Assembly (NCBI GenBank): GCA_947497905.1
Contig: CANMIH010000001.1
Coordinates: 558,001-622,000, forward strand
Direction: 5' to 3'
Length of the DNA: 64,000 bases
From: an uncultured Pelagimonas sp.
GTDB lineage: Bacteria > Pseudomonadota > Alphaproteobacteria > Rhodobacterales > Rhodobacteraceae
Below the pieces are notes generated by a model, which searched no databases, was not told where the DNA came from, and worked only from the letters and a program-made list of their open reading frames with translations. Position numbers and translations under genes: made by a program. Below are positions 33,525 to 42,343 of the stretch, piece by piece (within the stretch, counting starts at the first letter, position 1; every line of letters starts with the position of its first letter).

Positions 33525-34697
33525 ATGACCCAAATTGACGTAGATGTATTGATTGTCGGCGGCGGCCCTGCGGGGCTCGCCACCGCAGCGGCCCTGCCGC
33601 AATCGGCCAAGGTGCTTGTGGTGCATCAGGACCGCGAGATCGGAAAACCCGTGCGCACCTCAGGGGGCAGCTGGATCAAAGATCTGCAGGCACTGGGGGT
33701 GCCGCCCGACCTTTACCATCCCATCTCTGAAATCGAATTCCGCTCGGACAATGAGCGCGCGTTGCACAAGCTCAGCCGCCACCGGATGGCGGTGTTGGAT
33801 GTGACCGGGCTCTACCAATGGCTGGCCGAGGCAGCAGAGTGGCGCGGCTGTGATATCCGCACCGGCGTGAAATTTCTCACGGCGAAAGAGGACAGCGGCG
33901 GGTATCTTTCAACGCTGCGCGGGCGTGACGAAGGAGAGTTCACCGTCAGATCACGCTATGTGATTGATGCTTCAGGGCAGGCCCATGCGGTGGTCAGTGC
34001 GCTTGGGCTTGGCCCCAAACCCACCCGTCAAGGGGTTGGTGTTGAATATGAATACGAGCTCATCGAAGGCATAACACGGCGCGCGGTTTTGTTTGTCGGA
34101 GAGACTGTCCTCGGAGGCTATGGCTGGATTTTTCCTGCGCCCCATGGACGGATTCGTATTGGCGTAGGCGTGATCCACCCGGATGTTGAGACCTCGCCAC
34201 GTGAGATAATGGAGCAGTTGATCACGCCGGAATTCCTCGACAGCTATGGCCTGACATTGGGTGAGCTGGTGCATGCCAACGCCGGTATTTTGCCCTCCGT
34301 GGCCTATGACCCGCGTCTTGTGCATGGTGGGGTGATCCGCGTTGGAGACACCGCAAATTTTGCCACACCAACCGTCGGGGAAGGCATCCGCCAGGCGATA
34401 GAATTTGGCCGTGTTCTGGGTGCGGCGCTTGGCAAAACGCTTGAGATGGGCAATGCGGCCCCTTTGCGGCGCTATGAAAAACTCTGCGCGCGCGCGTTCA
34501 AACGCAATTACCATTTCGGGTTCCGGGCCAATAAGCGTATCGCGCAATACGGACCGGCGGAGTGGGATCGCAGTGTGCGCCGGCTCAAACGGCTGAGCGA
34601 ACCTCAGATGGCCGCGCTGCTGCGCAGTGAATTCAAGCTTTCGATGCTGATGAATTCCGCACTCACCTATGTGCGACGTCGGGTCTTTGGGGGCTAA
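33525..34697 (+). CDS. Geranylgeranyl-reductase-family FAD-dependent oxidoreductase
   Basis: 390-aa flavoprotein with N-terminal dinucleotide motif VDVLIVGGGPAGLATAAAL and the C-terminal FAD motif GVIRVGDTANFATPTVGEGI. The middle GGYGWIFPAPHGRIRIGVGV matches the substrate-side motif of geranylgeranyl reductase and related lipid reductases. No photosynthesis genes are near, so chlorophyll-type reduction is unlikely; an isoprenoid or quinone substrate is possible. The start at 33525 is preceded by TTTTAGGTTTG. Confidence 0.82.
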   Translation: MTQIDVDVLIVGGGPAGLATAAALPQSAKVLVVHQDREIGKPVRTSGGSWIKDLQALGVPPDLYHPISEIEFRSDNERALHKLSRHRMAVLDVTGLYQWLAEAAEWRGCDIRTGVKFLTAKEDSGGYLSTLRGRDEGEFTVRSRYVIDASGQAHAVVSALGLGPKPTRQGVGVEYEYELIEGITRRAVLFVGETVLGGYGWIFPAPHGRIRIGVGVIHPDVETSPREIMEQLITPEFLDSYGLTLGELVHANAGILPSVAYDPRLVHGGVIRVGDTANFATPTVGEGIRQAIEFGRVLGAALGKTLEMGNAAPLRRYEKLCARAFKRNYHFGFRANKRIAQYGPAEWDRSVRRLKRLSEPQMAALLRSEFKLSMLMNSALTYVRRRVFGG

Positions 34698-34777
34698 CAG
34701 CCTCTGTGCGCTGGCATGGGTTTGCCTTTGGGCCGATCTGGGCTAAACCATTGGGGCATTTCATGAAGGAGCCCCCT

Positions 34778-35563
34778 ATGTCCCGGCCTGTCGTTGGCAT
34801 CATCAGCAATTCCTATCTGGTCAACGATTCCTATCCGGTGCACGCCGGGGGCACGATGACATCCGAGGCCGTGGCCAGCGTGTGTGACTGCCTGCCGCTT
34901 CTGATTCCGGCGGACCCGCGCTTTGTTTCGGTGGAGGAACTGCTTGAGGCCTGTGATGGCTTTTTGCTCACCGGCGGACGTCCCAATGTGCATCCGGAAG
35001 AATACGGTGAAAGCTATACCGAGGCCCACGGCGACATGGACCGGGCGCGCGATGCCATCACCCTGCCTTTGGTGCGGGCCTGTGTAGATCGCGGCCAGCC
35101 GGTGTTTGGCATTTGTCGTGGCTTTCAAGAGGTGAACGTTGCCATGGGCGGATCGCTTTACCCAGAAATTCGCGATTTGCCGGGCCGCATGAACCACCGC
35201 ATGCCCCCCGATGGCACTTTGGAAGAGAAATTTGCCCTGCGCCACTGTGTGACTTTGGAGGAGGGCGGTAAATTTCATGAGGTGTTTGGCGCGACCGAGG
35301 TGATGACCAATACGCTGCACGGGCAGGGGATCAACCGCCCCGGTGCGCGGATTGTCATCGAAGGACACGCCCCAGATGGCACGCCAGAGGCGATCTATGT
35401 GAAAGACGCGCCGGGCTATACCATGTCGGTGCAATGGCATCCGGAGTGGGATGCGGCCAATGACCCGGTCTCGCGCCCTCTGTTTCAGGCCTTTGGTCAG
35501 GCCGTGCACAGCTTTGCCGCCAACCGCCGCTCAGTTCCCCAAGAAGCGCAGGACCTAGTTTAG
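34778..35563 (+). CDS. Peptidase C26/gamma-glutamyl-gamma-aminobutyrate hydrolase-like
   Basis: 261-aa class I glutamine-amidotransferase-fold hydrolase. The nucleophile GICRGFQEVNVAMGG, the LLTGGRPNVHPEEYG motif and the C-terminal VQWHPEWD (His, Glu) give a full Cys-His-Glu triad as in PuuD, which cleaves gamma-glutamyl-GABA in putrescine degradation. No other put/puu genes are near, so the substrate is only inferred. Start chosen at 34778 with AAGGAG 8 nt upstream. Confidence 0.88.
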   Translation: MSRPVVGIISNSYLVNDSYPVHAGGTMTSEAVASVCDCLPLLIPADPRFVSVEELLEACDGFLLTGGRPNVHPEEYGESYTEAHGDMDRARDAITLPLVRACVDRGQPVFGICRGFQEVNVAMGGSLYPEIRDLPGRMNHRMPPDGTLEEKFALRHCVTLEEGGKFHEVFGATEVMTNTLHGQGINRPGARIVIEGHAPDGTPEAIYVKDAPGYTMSVQWHPEWDAANDPVSRPLFQAFGQAVHSFAANRRSVPQEAQDLV

Positions 35564-37614
35564 GCCGCCAGTTCCTGGGCCTGGGCGCGTAGGGCCATAA
35601 CCGCCTGTGCTTCGTGTTTCTTCAGGCAAGGGCGGGCGGTGGGGCCATAGCTTGCGGGATCGGTCTCGAACTGGGGGAAGGTTTCAAAGAGATCCGCGCG
35701 TGCGCGCGGGTCCATGGATCCAAGTGCCTGCGCACCGATGAAAAAGCTCTCGGTGGCCATACCCTCGGCAAAGATCACCTGATGGCGGTCCAAGAGCAGA
35801 TGGATGTAGGTCACAAGACCACCTTCCTCGCGGGTGACACCGGGCAGGTCCTCGAGATGGGTGGCCGCCGCAAAAACCTCGGGTTCCCCAAACATAAGTT
35901 CCGCCTCATAGCCGTCGATCAACATGCGATGCTGGGGCGACACGCGCAGCGGGCGTTCGCCGCCAAACACCTGCGGATCAATGCGCAACGGCGCGGATTT
36001 GCCTGCGGCCAGTACCGTGCGTTCGCCTTTCCAGCGCAGGGGCTGGAACCCTTCATCCTTGGTGGCGATCATGTCCCCGACCTGTAGCGTTTCAATCGCG
36101 CGATACCCCGTGTCGGTCAGAATGCGGGTGCCGGGGGTGAAGCAGATAATGTCGTCGATATTGGCAAAGCTGACCAGCGTGCCGTCGAACATCTCAATCG
36201 TGCCAGCCAGCTCACCGCCGACATTGGAGGTGATGTTCAGCGTGCCCCGGTCGGCCACACCGTTCAGATCCAGAACATCGCCGGTGCCATCCTGATCGGT
36301 GGTGGTGCCCTCGATGGAGATGGTGCCGCTGCCAGCCTCGTTCAGATCAACAAGGGTGATGGTGTCGTCACCGGCACCTGCGTCAATGGTGTCGCCCTGG
36401 GCTGCAAAGAGAACATCATCCCCGTCGCCGCCCAGAAGACTGTCTGCGCCGGTGCCGCCAATCAGCGTGTCATTGCCGCCTTCGCCGTGAATGGTGTCGT
36501 CACCTGCGCCGCCATCCAGCGAGTCGTTGCCATTGGCAACAGGCACCACATCAAACTGCACATCCGTGACCCAGATGGCCTGTGTTCCGCCCTGGCCATT
36601 GGAATAGATGATTTCGACGCTGGACACAGGTCCGGCGATTTGCACCAGAACCGAACCGTCCGCATCTCCCGGTGAGTTTGCGACATTGTTGGCGGTGATG
36701 GTATTGCCGACGATGGTTTCACCACCTGCCGGGGTGAGGGTGACCGTGACGGGATTTCCGTCTGCGTCAAAGGCGTTTACGGTGACTATATCCGTGTGGT
36801 TGTTGTTGCCCCAGTCGATGTCATTGATGCGGAAGGTGACGTTTTCAACCTCATCGGCAACATTTGCACCGCTGCTTGCTGCAAACGACATGGTTGCGGT
36901 GGACGTGGCCCCATCGCCATTGCCGAACATGTACAGAGAAGACCGGGCGGCAAAACCACCCGCGTTGTATTGGGTGTCGTTGGTATCAACCTGAAACGTG
37001 GGGTTGTTGTTGCCGTTGTTGGCAAAGCTGAGCGTGACGTCAATTTCGCCTGTATCTTGTGTGAACCCACCCGCAAGATTGGTGCCGTTTCCGCCCTGTT
37101 GGGTCCAGTTCAGATCCTCAGAGATGCGGTAGCTGCCATAATCTCCGTAAATCAGGTCATCGCCGCTGCCGCCGTCGATGGTGTCATCGCCGCGCGCGCC
37201 AATGGCGGTGTCATTGCCGGCCCCGGCCTGAATATCGTCGCCCAGATTGGCGGCGTCATCGTCAACCTGATCACCGTCACTGTCGTTGAAATCGGGATCA
37301 ATCAGGTCATTGCCCGAGGTGCCACTGACCACACCATCACCTTGGGTGAAGCTTGGCGCAGAAATAACGGTGGAGGTTGTGAGGGTGGTGACCGGCCCAT
37401 AGGCGGGGATGAAATAGACATTGCCATCAGTGGCAAGGTGATAGGCGCCGGGCTCTTGCGTGTTGGTATAGGTCGAGCCGCCGTAGGTGCCGCTCCAGAC
37501 CCAGTTGCCACTTCCTAGATTGGTGTCCGTGGTAAAGGTAATCAGGCCGCCACTGATTGTGTCGCCCGCATCAAGGGAACCATCCCCCAAAGTTACCAGA
37601 TAACCACTTGGCAT
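35560..37614 (-). CDS. RTX-repeat protein with C-terminal Hint domain (probable secreted, type I)
   Basis: 684 aa. It begins with MPSGYLVTLGDGSLDAGDTI, a conserved N-terminus in roseobacter Hint proteins, without a Sec signal. Two calcium-binding GGxGxD blocks follow (~130-155, GDDTIDGGSGDDLIYGD; ~360-410, DSLDGGAGDDTIHGEGGNDT), with a beta-rich domain between. A Hint domain of the Hedgehog/intein type starts near 490 (CFTPGTRILTDTGYRAIETL, VGDMIATKDEG, SPQHRMLI). The Cys and the late His are the residues for N-S shift self-processing. A type I secretion partner is not in the window. The 3' end overlaps the peptidase C26 gene by 4 bp. Confidence 0.85.
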   Translation of the reverse strand: MPSGYLVTLGDGSLDAGDTISGGLITFTTDTNLGSGNWVWSGTYGGSTYTNTQEPGAYHLATDGNVYFIPAYGPVTTLTTSTVISAPSFTQGDGVVSGTSGNDLIDPDFNDSDGDQVDDDAANLGDDIQAGAGNDTAIGARGDDTIDGGSGDDLIYGDYGSYRISEDLNWTQQGGNGTNLAGGFTQDTGEIDVTLSFANNGNNNPTFQVDTNDTQYNAGGFAARSSLYMFGNGDGATSTATMSFAASSGANVADEVENVTFRINDIDWGNNNHTDIVTVNAFDADGNPVTVTLTPAGGETIVGNTITANNVANSPGDADGSVLVQIAGPVSSVEIIYSNGQGGTQAIWVTDVQFDVVPVANGNDSLDGGAGDDTIHGEGGNDTLIGGTGADSLLGGDGDDVLFAAQGDTIDAGAGDDTITLVDLNEAGSGTISIEGTTTDQDGTGDVLDLNGVADRGTLNITSNVGGELAGTIEMFDGTLVSFANIDDIICFTPGTRILTDTGYRAIETLQVGDMIATKDEGFQPLRWKGERTVLAAGKSAPLRIDPQVFGGERPLRVSPQHRMLIDGYEAELMFGEPEVFAAATHLEDLPGVTREEGGLVTYIHLLLDRHQVIFAEGMATESFFIGAQALGSMDPRARADLFETFPQFETDPASYGPTARPCLKKHEAQAVMALRAQAQELAA

Positions 37615-37761
37615 CTCTCTGCCGCTCCTGCTCGGACGTGTTTTCACGTCTTTGTTCAGGATATGGATACAATCGCCCTGCGGCGGGAATGGGTGTCAAT
37701 TGAGGCAAATTTGGGAAGACTTTGATGGAAATCTGCGAGATTGCCACATTGTCTTCATATT

Positions 37762-38172
37762 TCAGCGAAATTTCGACCGAAAGAGGCCTTGGAAGACCCG
37801 CTGGATCACAGATTTGATCCCACTCACCCGAAGGGAGGCGTGATCTTCCGGTGCGAATGTTCCGGTTTCAGCAACACCAAACAGCGCGCGATTGAGCTCG
37901 ATGCGCCCGGTGCTGGTGAAATGGATGTAGATGGGCATGACACAGAGCGCACAGCTGGCCCGCTCTCCGGTGTGACTGCTGCGGCGAAACACCAGTTTTC
38001 CATCGACCTTAGGGCCGTCTTCACAGGGGATGCCTTGCCATGATACGCCCTGCCATCCTCGACAGCTGTCACAGTCGCAGGTGCGAAACACAGGTCTTAG
38101 CCGGGCCATGACTGACACGGCCCCGCAGGTGCATCGCCCTGTCTGTGGTGTGATGTTAGATTTCTCCGCCAC
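37762..38172 (-). CDS. GFA-family (glutathione-dependent formaldehyde-activating enzyme-like) protein
   Basis: 136 aa. Zinc-binding pattern CTCGAVSVMARL ... CDCDSC ... SCALC matches the GFA/CENP-V fold. The GTG at 38172 overlaps the end of the SDR gene by 17 bp, so they are probably one operon. No formaldehyde pathway genes are adjacent, and most family members are not true formaldehyde enzymes. Confidence 0.8.
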   Translation of the reverse strand: MAEKSNITPQTGRCTCGAVSVMARLRPVFRTCDCDSCRGWQGVSWQGIPCEDGPKVDGKLVFRRSSHTGERASCALCVMPIYIHFTSTGRIELNRALFGVAETGTFAPEDHASLRVSGIKSVIQRVFQGLFRSKFR

Positions 38173-38905
38173 TGATCTGTATCGCCTGTCCGTTGACGCT
38201 TTCTATCGCCGGATTGCACAGCCACAAAGCGGTTTCAGCCACTTCCTGCGGGGAAATCAGTTTGCCATGCGGATTGACATCAACCATCAGAGCGCGCGCG
38301 TCTTTTTCTTCCAACCCGGTACGCTCCATGATCGAGCTCACATTCCGGGTGATGATCTCGGTGTCGACATAGGCCGGGCAGAGGGCATTAAACGTATAGG
38401 GCTTGGTAGCATAGTCGGCGGCAAGCGCGCGGATCATGCCGATCATTGCGTGTTTTGAGGCGCTGTAACAGGGCGCGCCCTTAAGCCCGCGCAGACCGGC
38501 AATCGAACTGACCGCCACCACACGGCCCCAATCGGTTTGGGTCATGCTGCGTAGGGCCTCGCGTATGGTCAGAAAGGCGCCATCCACGTTGATCGCCATC
38601 ATATTGCGCCACCAGTCCAGATCGGTCTTTACCAGCGCGCGCCCCTCAGCGATCCCGGCATTGGCGACACAGATCTGAATGGGGCCACGTGCGTCAACGG
38701 CGGCCTGCATGCCGTCAACCACCGAGGCCTCGTCGCGCACATCCATCACGAGGGGATGGATTGCGTCACTGGCAGCGGCCTCCAGAACCTCGGCACGGCG
38801 TCCGGTGATGGTGACCTGCGCCCCCTGGTCGGCCAACCCTCTGGCAATTGCCAATCCAATGCCCGTGCCGCCTCCGGTGACGATCGCGTGTTTTCCACTC
38901 AGCAT
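38156..38905 (-). CDS. Short-chain dehydrogenase/reductase (3-hydroxybutyrate-dehydrogenase type)
   Basis: 249-aa classical SDR. TGGGTGIG cofactor motif, NAG (VANAGIAEG), catalytic Ser in VVAVSSIAGL and YSASKH tetrad are all present. The C-terminus SVNGQAIQISGGEI is typical of the classical SDR family. Its ribosome binding site GGGAGG is fully enclosed in an 8-bp hairpin (38912-38932), which should reduce or regulate translation. Followed by an overlapping GFA gene. Substrate unknown. Confidence 0.9.
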   Translation of the reverse strand: MLSGKHAIVTGGGTGIGLAIARGLADQGAQVTITGRRAEVLEAAASDAIHPLVMDVRDEASVVDGMQAAVDARGPIQICVANAGIAEGRALVKTDLDWWRNMMAINVDGAFLTIREALRSMTQTDWGRVVAVSSIAGLRGLKGAPCYSASKHAMIGMIRALAADYATKPYTFNALCPAYVDTEIITRNVSSIMERTGLEEKDARALMVDVNPHGKLISPQEVAETALWLCNPAIESVNGQAIQISGGEI

Positions 38906-38911
38906 AATAAT

Positions 38912-38932
38912 CCTCCCTCAATAGGAGGGAGG
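38912..38932 (-). promoter_or_regulatory. Hairpin sequestering the SDR ribosome binding site
   Basis: In the SDR transcript CCUCCCUC-CUAUU-GAGGGAGG is a perfect 8-bp stem with a 5-nt loop. Its 3' arm is the ribosome binding site, 6 nt before the AUG at 38905. Such a site would be opened by heat, a small RNA or a ligand; which applies here is not visible. Confidence 0.6.
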
Positions 38933-38984
38933 CTAGTCGCGAAAATTCTGCGCGCAAAGAGTGACGCCGGGGCTTGGCAAATTT

Positions 38985-39000
38985 ATTCACACATGTGAAT
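38985..39000. promoter_or_regulatory. Palindrome upstream of the metallo-hydrolase gene
   Basis: ATTCACA-CA-TGTGAAT, 7-bp perfect arms, 25 nt before the ATG at 39026. Size and position fit an operator for a dimeric repressor. Confidence 0.45.
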
Positions 39001-39025
39001 GTGTGTCGAAATTGGAGGAAGTCAT

Positions 39026-39970
39026 ATGATCCGCACCGCCCTTGCGTTGTGTCTGAGCGCAGGCATCGCCACAGCCAGCGAAGATATTGCCGACAAATAC
39101 CCGCAGTCCGAACTGTATGAAAAACCGGTTGAGGTTATCCCCGGTGTGTTCTCGGCCATTGGCGCCACGGCCCCGCCGACCTATGAAAACTCGGGCCATA
39201 ACAACAACCTGTCGTTCATTGTGACGGATGAAGGAGTGGTTGTGATCAATGGCGGTGCGTCGGTGCGTCTGGCCGCGGCGCTACATGATGAGATCAAGGC
39301 CCTGACCGATCAGCCGGTTGTTCTTGTGATCAATGAGAACGGGCAGGGGCATGCCATGCTGGGCAATGCCTATTGGATGGATCAGGGGGTCGATATCCTT
39401 GCCCATGTGGATGCGATCGAGGCCTTTACGTCCGAGGCGGATTTCATCCTGCAGGGGATGGAGCGGTACAACCGCGACAAGGCTGAGGGCACCCGCACGG
39501 TGACACCCAATCTCAGCTTTGAAGACAGCTATAGTCTCACGCTGGGTGGTGTGCAGATCGAGGTCATGCATATGGGCCCGGCCCATGATCCCGGCGATAC
39601 TCAGGTCTGGCTGCCGCAGCAAAGCATGTTGATTGCCGGGGATATCGCGTTTCATGAACGGATGCTGCCGATCTTTGAAGGCATCTGCACCTCGTGCTGG
39701 CTTGAGACCTGGGAAACCAAGATGGAGCCGCTGAACCCGACCTATATCATTCCCGGACACGGCCACCCGACCAACCTCGCGCAGGTTCGGCGGTACACCT
39801 ATGACTATCTGACGGATCTGCGTGAAAAGATCGGTGCGCATATCGACGAGGGCGGTGATCTGGCCGGGGCCTATTACGTCGATCAGGCGCGCTGGGCCAA
39901 TCTGGATACCTTCGAAGAACTGGCCACCAAAAACGCAGGCCGCGTGTTTGAAGAAATGGAGTGGGAGTGA
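39026..39970 (+). CDS. Secreted metallo-beta-lactamase-fold protein with degenerate metal site
   Basis: 314 aa with a signal peptide (MIRTALALCLSAGIATAS). The MBL fold is recognisable: VFSAIG start strands, FIVTDEGVVVING, HMGPAHDPGDTQVWLP, IAGDIAFHERM and the final IIPGHGHPTN. The usual HxHxDH motif is replaced by ENGQGHAMLGN, where only the last His is kept, while the later His, Asp and His ligands remain. Reduced or altered metal binding is therefore expected. The ATG at 39026 has GGAGGAA 5 nt upstream. Function unknown; related periplasmic proteins act in methanol/quinoprotein and sulfur-oxidation contexts. Confidence 0.8.
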   Translation: MIRTALALCLSAGIATASEDIADKYPQSELYEKPVEVIPGVFSAIGATAPPTYENSGHNNNLSFIVTDEGVVVINGGASVRLAAALHDEIKALTDQPVVLVINENGQGHAMLGNAYWMDQGVDILAHVDAIEAFTSEADFILQGMERYNRDKAEGTRTVTPNLSFEDSYSLTLGGVQIEVMHMGPAHDPGDTQVWLPQQSMLIAGDIAFHERMLPIFEGICTSCWLETWETKMEPLNPTYIIPGHGHPTNLAQVRRYTYDYLTDLREKIGAHIDEGGDLAGAYYVDQARWANLDTFEELATKNAGRVFEEMEWE

Positions 39971-40001
39971 CCTGGATCACGCCACTTTGCGATAAATTTC
40001 A

Positions 40002-40030
40002 AAATAATGGCAGTGATGCTGCCATTATTT
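40002..40030. terminator. Bidirectional terminator-like hairpin
   Basis: AAATAATGGCAG-TGATG-CTGCCATTATTT: 12-bp perfect arms beginning 31 nt after the metallo-hydrolase stop. A- and T-rich flanks allow function on the plus strand, though no long T-run follows. Confidence 0.6.
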
Positions 40031-40184
40031 CGTGCCTTTAGGCTCACGCTTTCCGATTTTGACCTGAAAAATCTGTGATTGCGACAATTGGGTCATTGAG
40101 TATGCCCCATCCACATCCCTAACTGTTAAACAACTGTTCACCGTCGGGCCACTGTGCGCGACCGCTGCCAAATGGGGACATGAC

Positions 40185-40634
40185 ATGAAATGGATTGATC
40201 TGCCGCCGGTTTGGCTGATTGCGGCGCTGGGCGTGGCGTGGTGGCAAAAGACATCCCTCTCCATGGGGCTGAGCTTTGGACCGGTCTGGGCGGACCTTCT
40301 GGGCGGTCTATTGGTCGGGGGCGGGATCATCCTTGCCGCACTGGCCGTGTTTGAGATGCGCCGCATGCAGACCACGATCATGCCCCATCAAATTGCCGCG
40401 CGTCTGGTGACCAGCGGTATTTTCAAACGAAGCCGTAACCCCATCTATTTGGGTGATGTTTTCATCCTGACCGGGTTTATCCTGTTTTGGGACGCGGTGC
40501 TCGCGCTGCCGTTGATCCCGATCTTCATCTGGGTGTTGGAAAAACGCTTTATTGAGAAAGAGGAAGGAAATCTAAGGCGCAAGTTTGTTGCCGATTTTAC
40601 ACGCTATGCGCAACAAACGCGAAGATGGCTTTAA
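40185..40634 (+). CDS. ICMT/PEMT-like membrane methyltransferase
   Basis: 149-aa protein with four hydrophobic segments and the C-terminal methyltransferase motifs SGIFKRSRNPIYLGDVFIL and EKRFIEKEEGNLRRKF (SAM-binding in the isoprenylcysteine/phospholipid methyltransferase family). GGGGACATGAC precedes the ATG. Substrate in bacteria is usually unknown. Confidence 0.82.
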   Translation: MKWIDLPPVWLIAALGVAWWQKTSLSMGLSFGPVWADLLGGLLVGGGIILAALAVFEMRRMQTTIMPHQIAARLVTSGIFKRSRNPIYLGDVFILTGFILFWDAVLALPLIPIFIWVLEKRFIEKEEGNLRRKFVADFTRYAQQTRRWL

Positions 40635-40758
40635 TCGAGGTGATGGCTGTGATTTACAGCCCCACGCCGCCCGTCGCTGCGGCGGTCTGCTGACGCGGAC
40701 CAAATGCGAATTAACGCCTCATCAGGGGCGTAGGAGTACCTGAACAAAGGGGAATATC

Positions 40759-42330
40759 GTGAAGATAGGAACGCCAAAGGAACTAGAGGCGGGGGAAAAT
40801 CGCGTTGCGATGACACCCGACTCGGCGCGCCAGCTGCAAAAGCTGGGCTATGACTGCGCCATCGAAACCGGAGCAGGTCAGGCGGCAGGATTTGCCGATG
40901 CGGACTATGCGGATGCCGGTGTGACGGTGGTGGATAGCGCTGATGCTCTCTGGTCCGAAAGCGACATCATTGCCAAGGTTCGCATCCCGCTTAAGGACGA
41001 GCTAGAGCGCCTGACGCCGGAGAAGACGTTGATCACGTTCTTCAATCCGGGTGGCAATGAAGAGGGATTGGAATTGGCAAAGGCCAAAGGGGCCAATGTC
41101 ATTGCCATGGAAATGGTGCCACGGATCAGCCGGGCCCAGAAGATGGACGCGCTGTCGTCCATGGCCAATATTGCAGGCTACCGAGCTGTGATCGAAGCCG
41201 GCAACAACTTTGGCCGCTTCTTCACTGGTCAGGTGACAGCCGCCGGTAAAGTGCCCCCTGCCAAGGTTCTGGTCGTGGGCGCCGGTGTTGCCGGTCTGGC
41301 GGCGATTGGTACCTCGACCTCGCTCGGGGCCATCACCTATGCCTTCGACGTGCGTCCCGAAGTGGCGGAACAGGTCGAATCGATGGGCGCCGAGTTTGTC
41401 TACCTCGACTTTGAGGAAGAACAGCAGGACGGCGCCGCCACCGGCGGCTATGCGGCTGTATCAAGCCCAGAGTTCCGCGAGGCGCAGCTGGCCAAGTTCC
41501 GCGAGCTGGCCCCAGAGGTGGACATTGTCATCACCACGGCGCTGATCCCCAACCGCGAGGCCCCCAAGCTCTGGCTGGCGGATATGATCGCGGCGATGAA
41601 GCCGGGTTCGGTCATTGTTGACCTTGCGGCGGAAAAAGGTGGCAACGCCGAAGGCACCGTGATGGATGAGAAGGTGGTCACCGACAACGGTGTCACCATC
41701 ATCGGCTATACCGACTTCCCCAGCCGGATGGCGGCCCAGTCCTCGACGCTGTATGCCACCAACATCCGTCACATGATGACCGATCTGACGCCGGAAAAAG
41801 ACGGCCAGATCAATCATGACATGGAAGATGACGTCATTCGTGGCGCCACCGTGGCCTATCAGGGCGAGATCACCTTCCCGCCGCCTCCGCCCAAGGTGAA
41901 GGCGATTGCCGCCAAACCCAAAGAGGTGGTGCCGGAACTGACCCCGGAAGAGAAACGCGCCCAAGAGGTTGCCGCCTTCAAAGCGCAGACCAAACAGCAG
42001 GTCACCCTGCTGGCGGTGGGCGCGGCTCTGATCCTTGGTGTGGGCTTGATCGCCCCGGCAAGCTTCATGCAGCACTTCATCGTGTTTGTTCTGTCGGTCT
42101 TTGTTGGTTTCCAAGTGATCTGGAACGTGTCGCATTCGCTGCACACGCCGCTGATGGCGGTGACCAATGCCATTTCCTCGATCATCATTCTGGGCGCGCT
42201 GATGCAAATCGGTTCGGGCGGAGCGCTGGTGGTCATCCTTGCTGCCATCTCGGTCTTCTTTGCCGGGATCAATATCTTTGGTGGCTTCCTCGTGACACGG
42301 CGCATGCTCGCCATGTTCCAGAAATCGTAA
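40759..42330 (+). CDS. pntA: PntA, NAD(P) transhydrogenase alpha subunit
   Basis: 523-aa alpha subunit of the proton-pumping transhydrogenase (NADH + NADP+ to NAD+ + NADPH). The N-terminal 370 residues are the NAD(H)-binding dI domain ([42 protein letters not shown]); three to four C-terminal helices belong to dII. It is a full-length fused alpha subunit, not split as in Rhodospirillum. GTG start at 40759 with AAGGGG 7 nt upstream. pntB follows after 13 nt. Confidence 0.96.
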   Translation: MKIGTPKELEAGENRVAMTPDSARQLQKLGYDCAIETGAGQAAGFADADYADAGVTVVDSADALWSESDIIAKVRIPLKDELERLTPEKTLITFFNPGGNEEGLELAKAKGANVIAMEMVPRISRAQKMDALSSMANIAGYRAVIEAGNNFGRFFTGQVTAAGKVPPAKVLVVGAGVAGLAAIGTSTSLGAITYAFDVRPEVAEQVESMGAEFVYLDFEEEQQDGAATGGYAAVSSPEFREAQLAKFRELAPEVDIVITTALIPNREAPKLWLADMIAAMKPGSVIVDLAAEKGGNAEGTVMDEKVVTDNGVTIIGYTDFPSRMAAQSSTLYATNIRHMMTDLTPEKDGQINHDMEDDVIRGATVAYQGEITFPPPPPKVKAIAAKPKEVVPELTPEEKRAQEVAAFKAQTKQQVTLLAVGAALILGVGLIAPASFMQHFIVFVLSVFVGFQVIWNVSHSLHTPLMAVTNAISSIIILGALMQIGSGGALVVILAAISVFFAGINIFGGFLVTRRMLAMFQKS

Positions 42331-42343
42331 GGGGGCAGGGACT

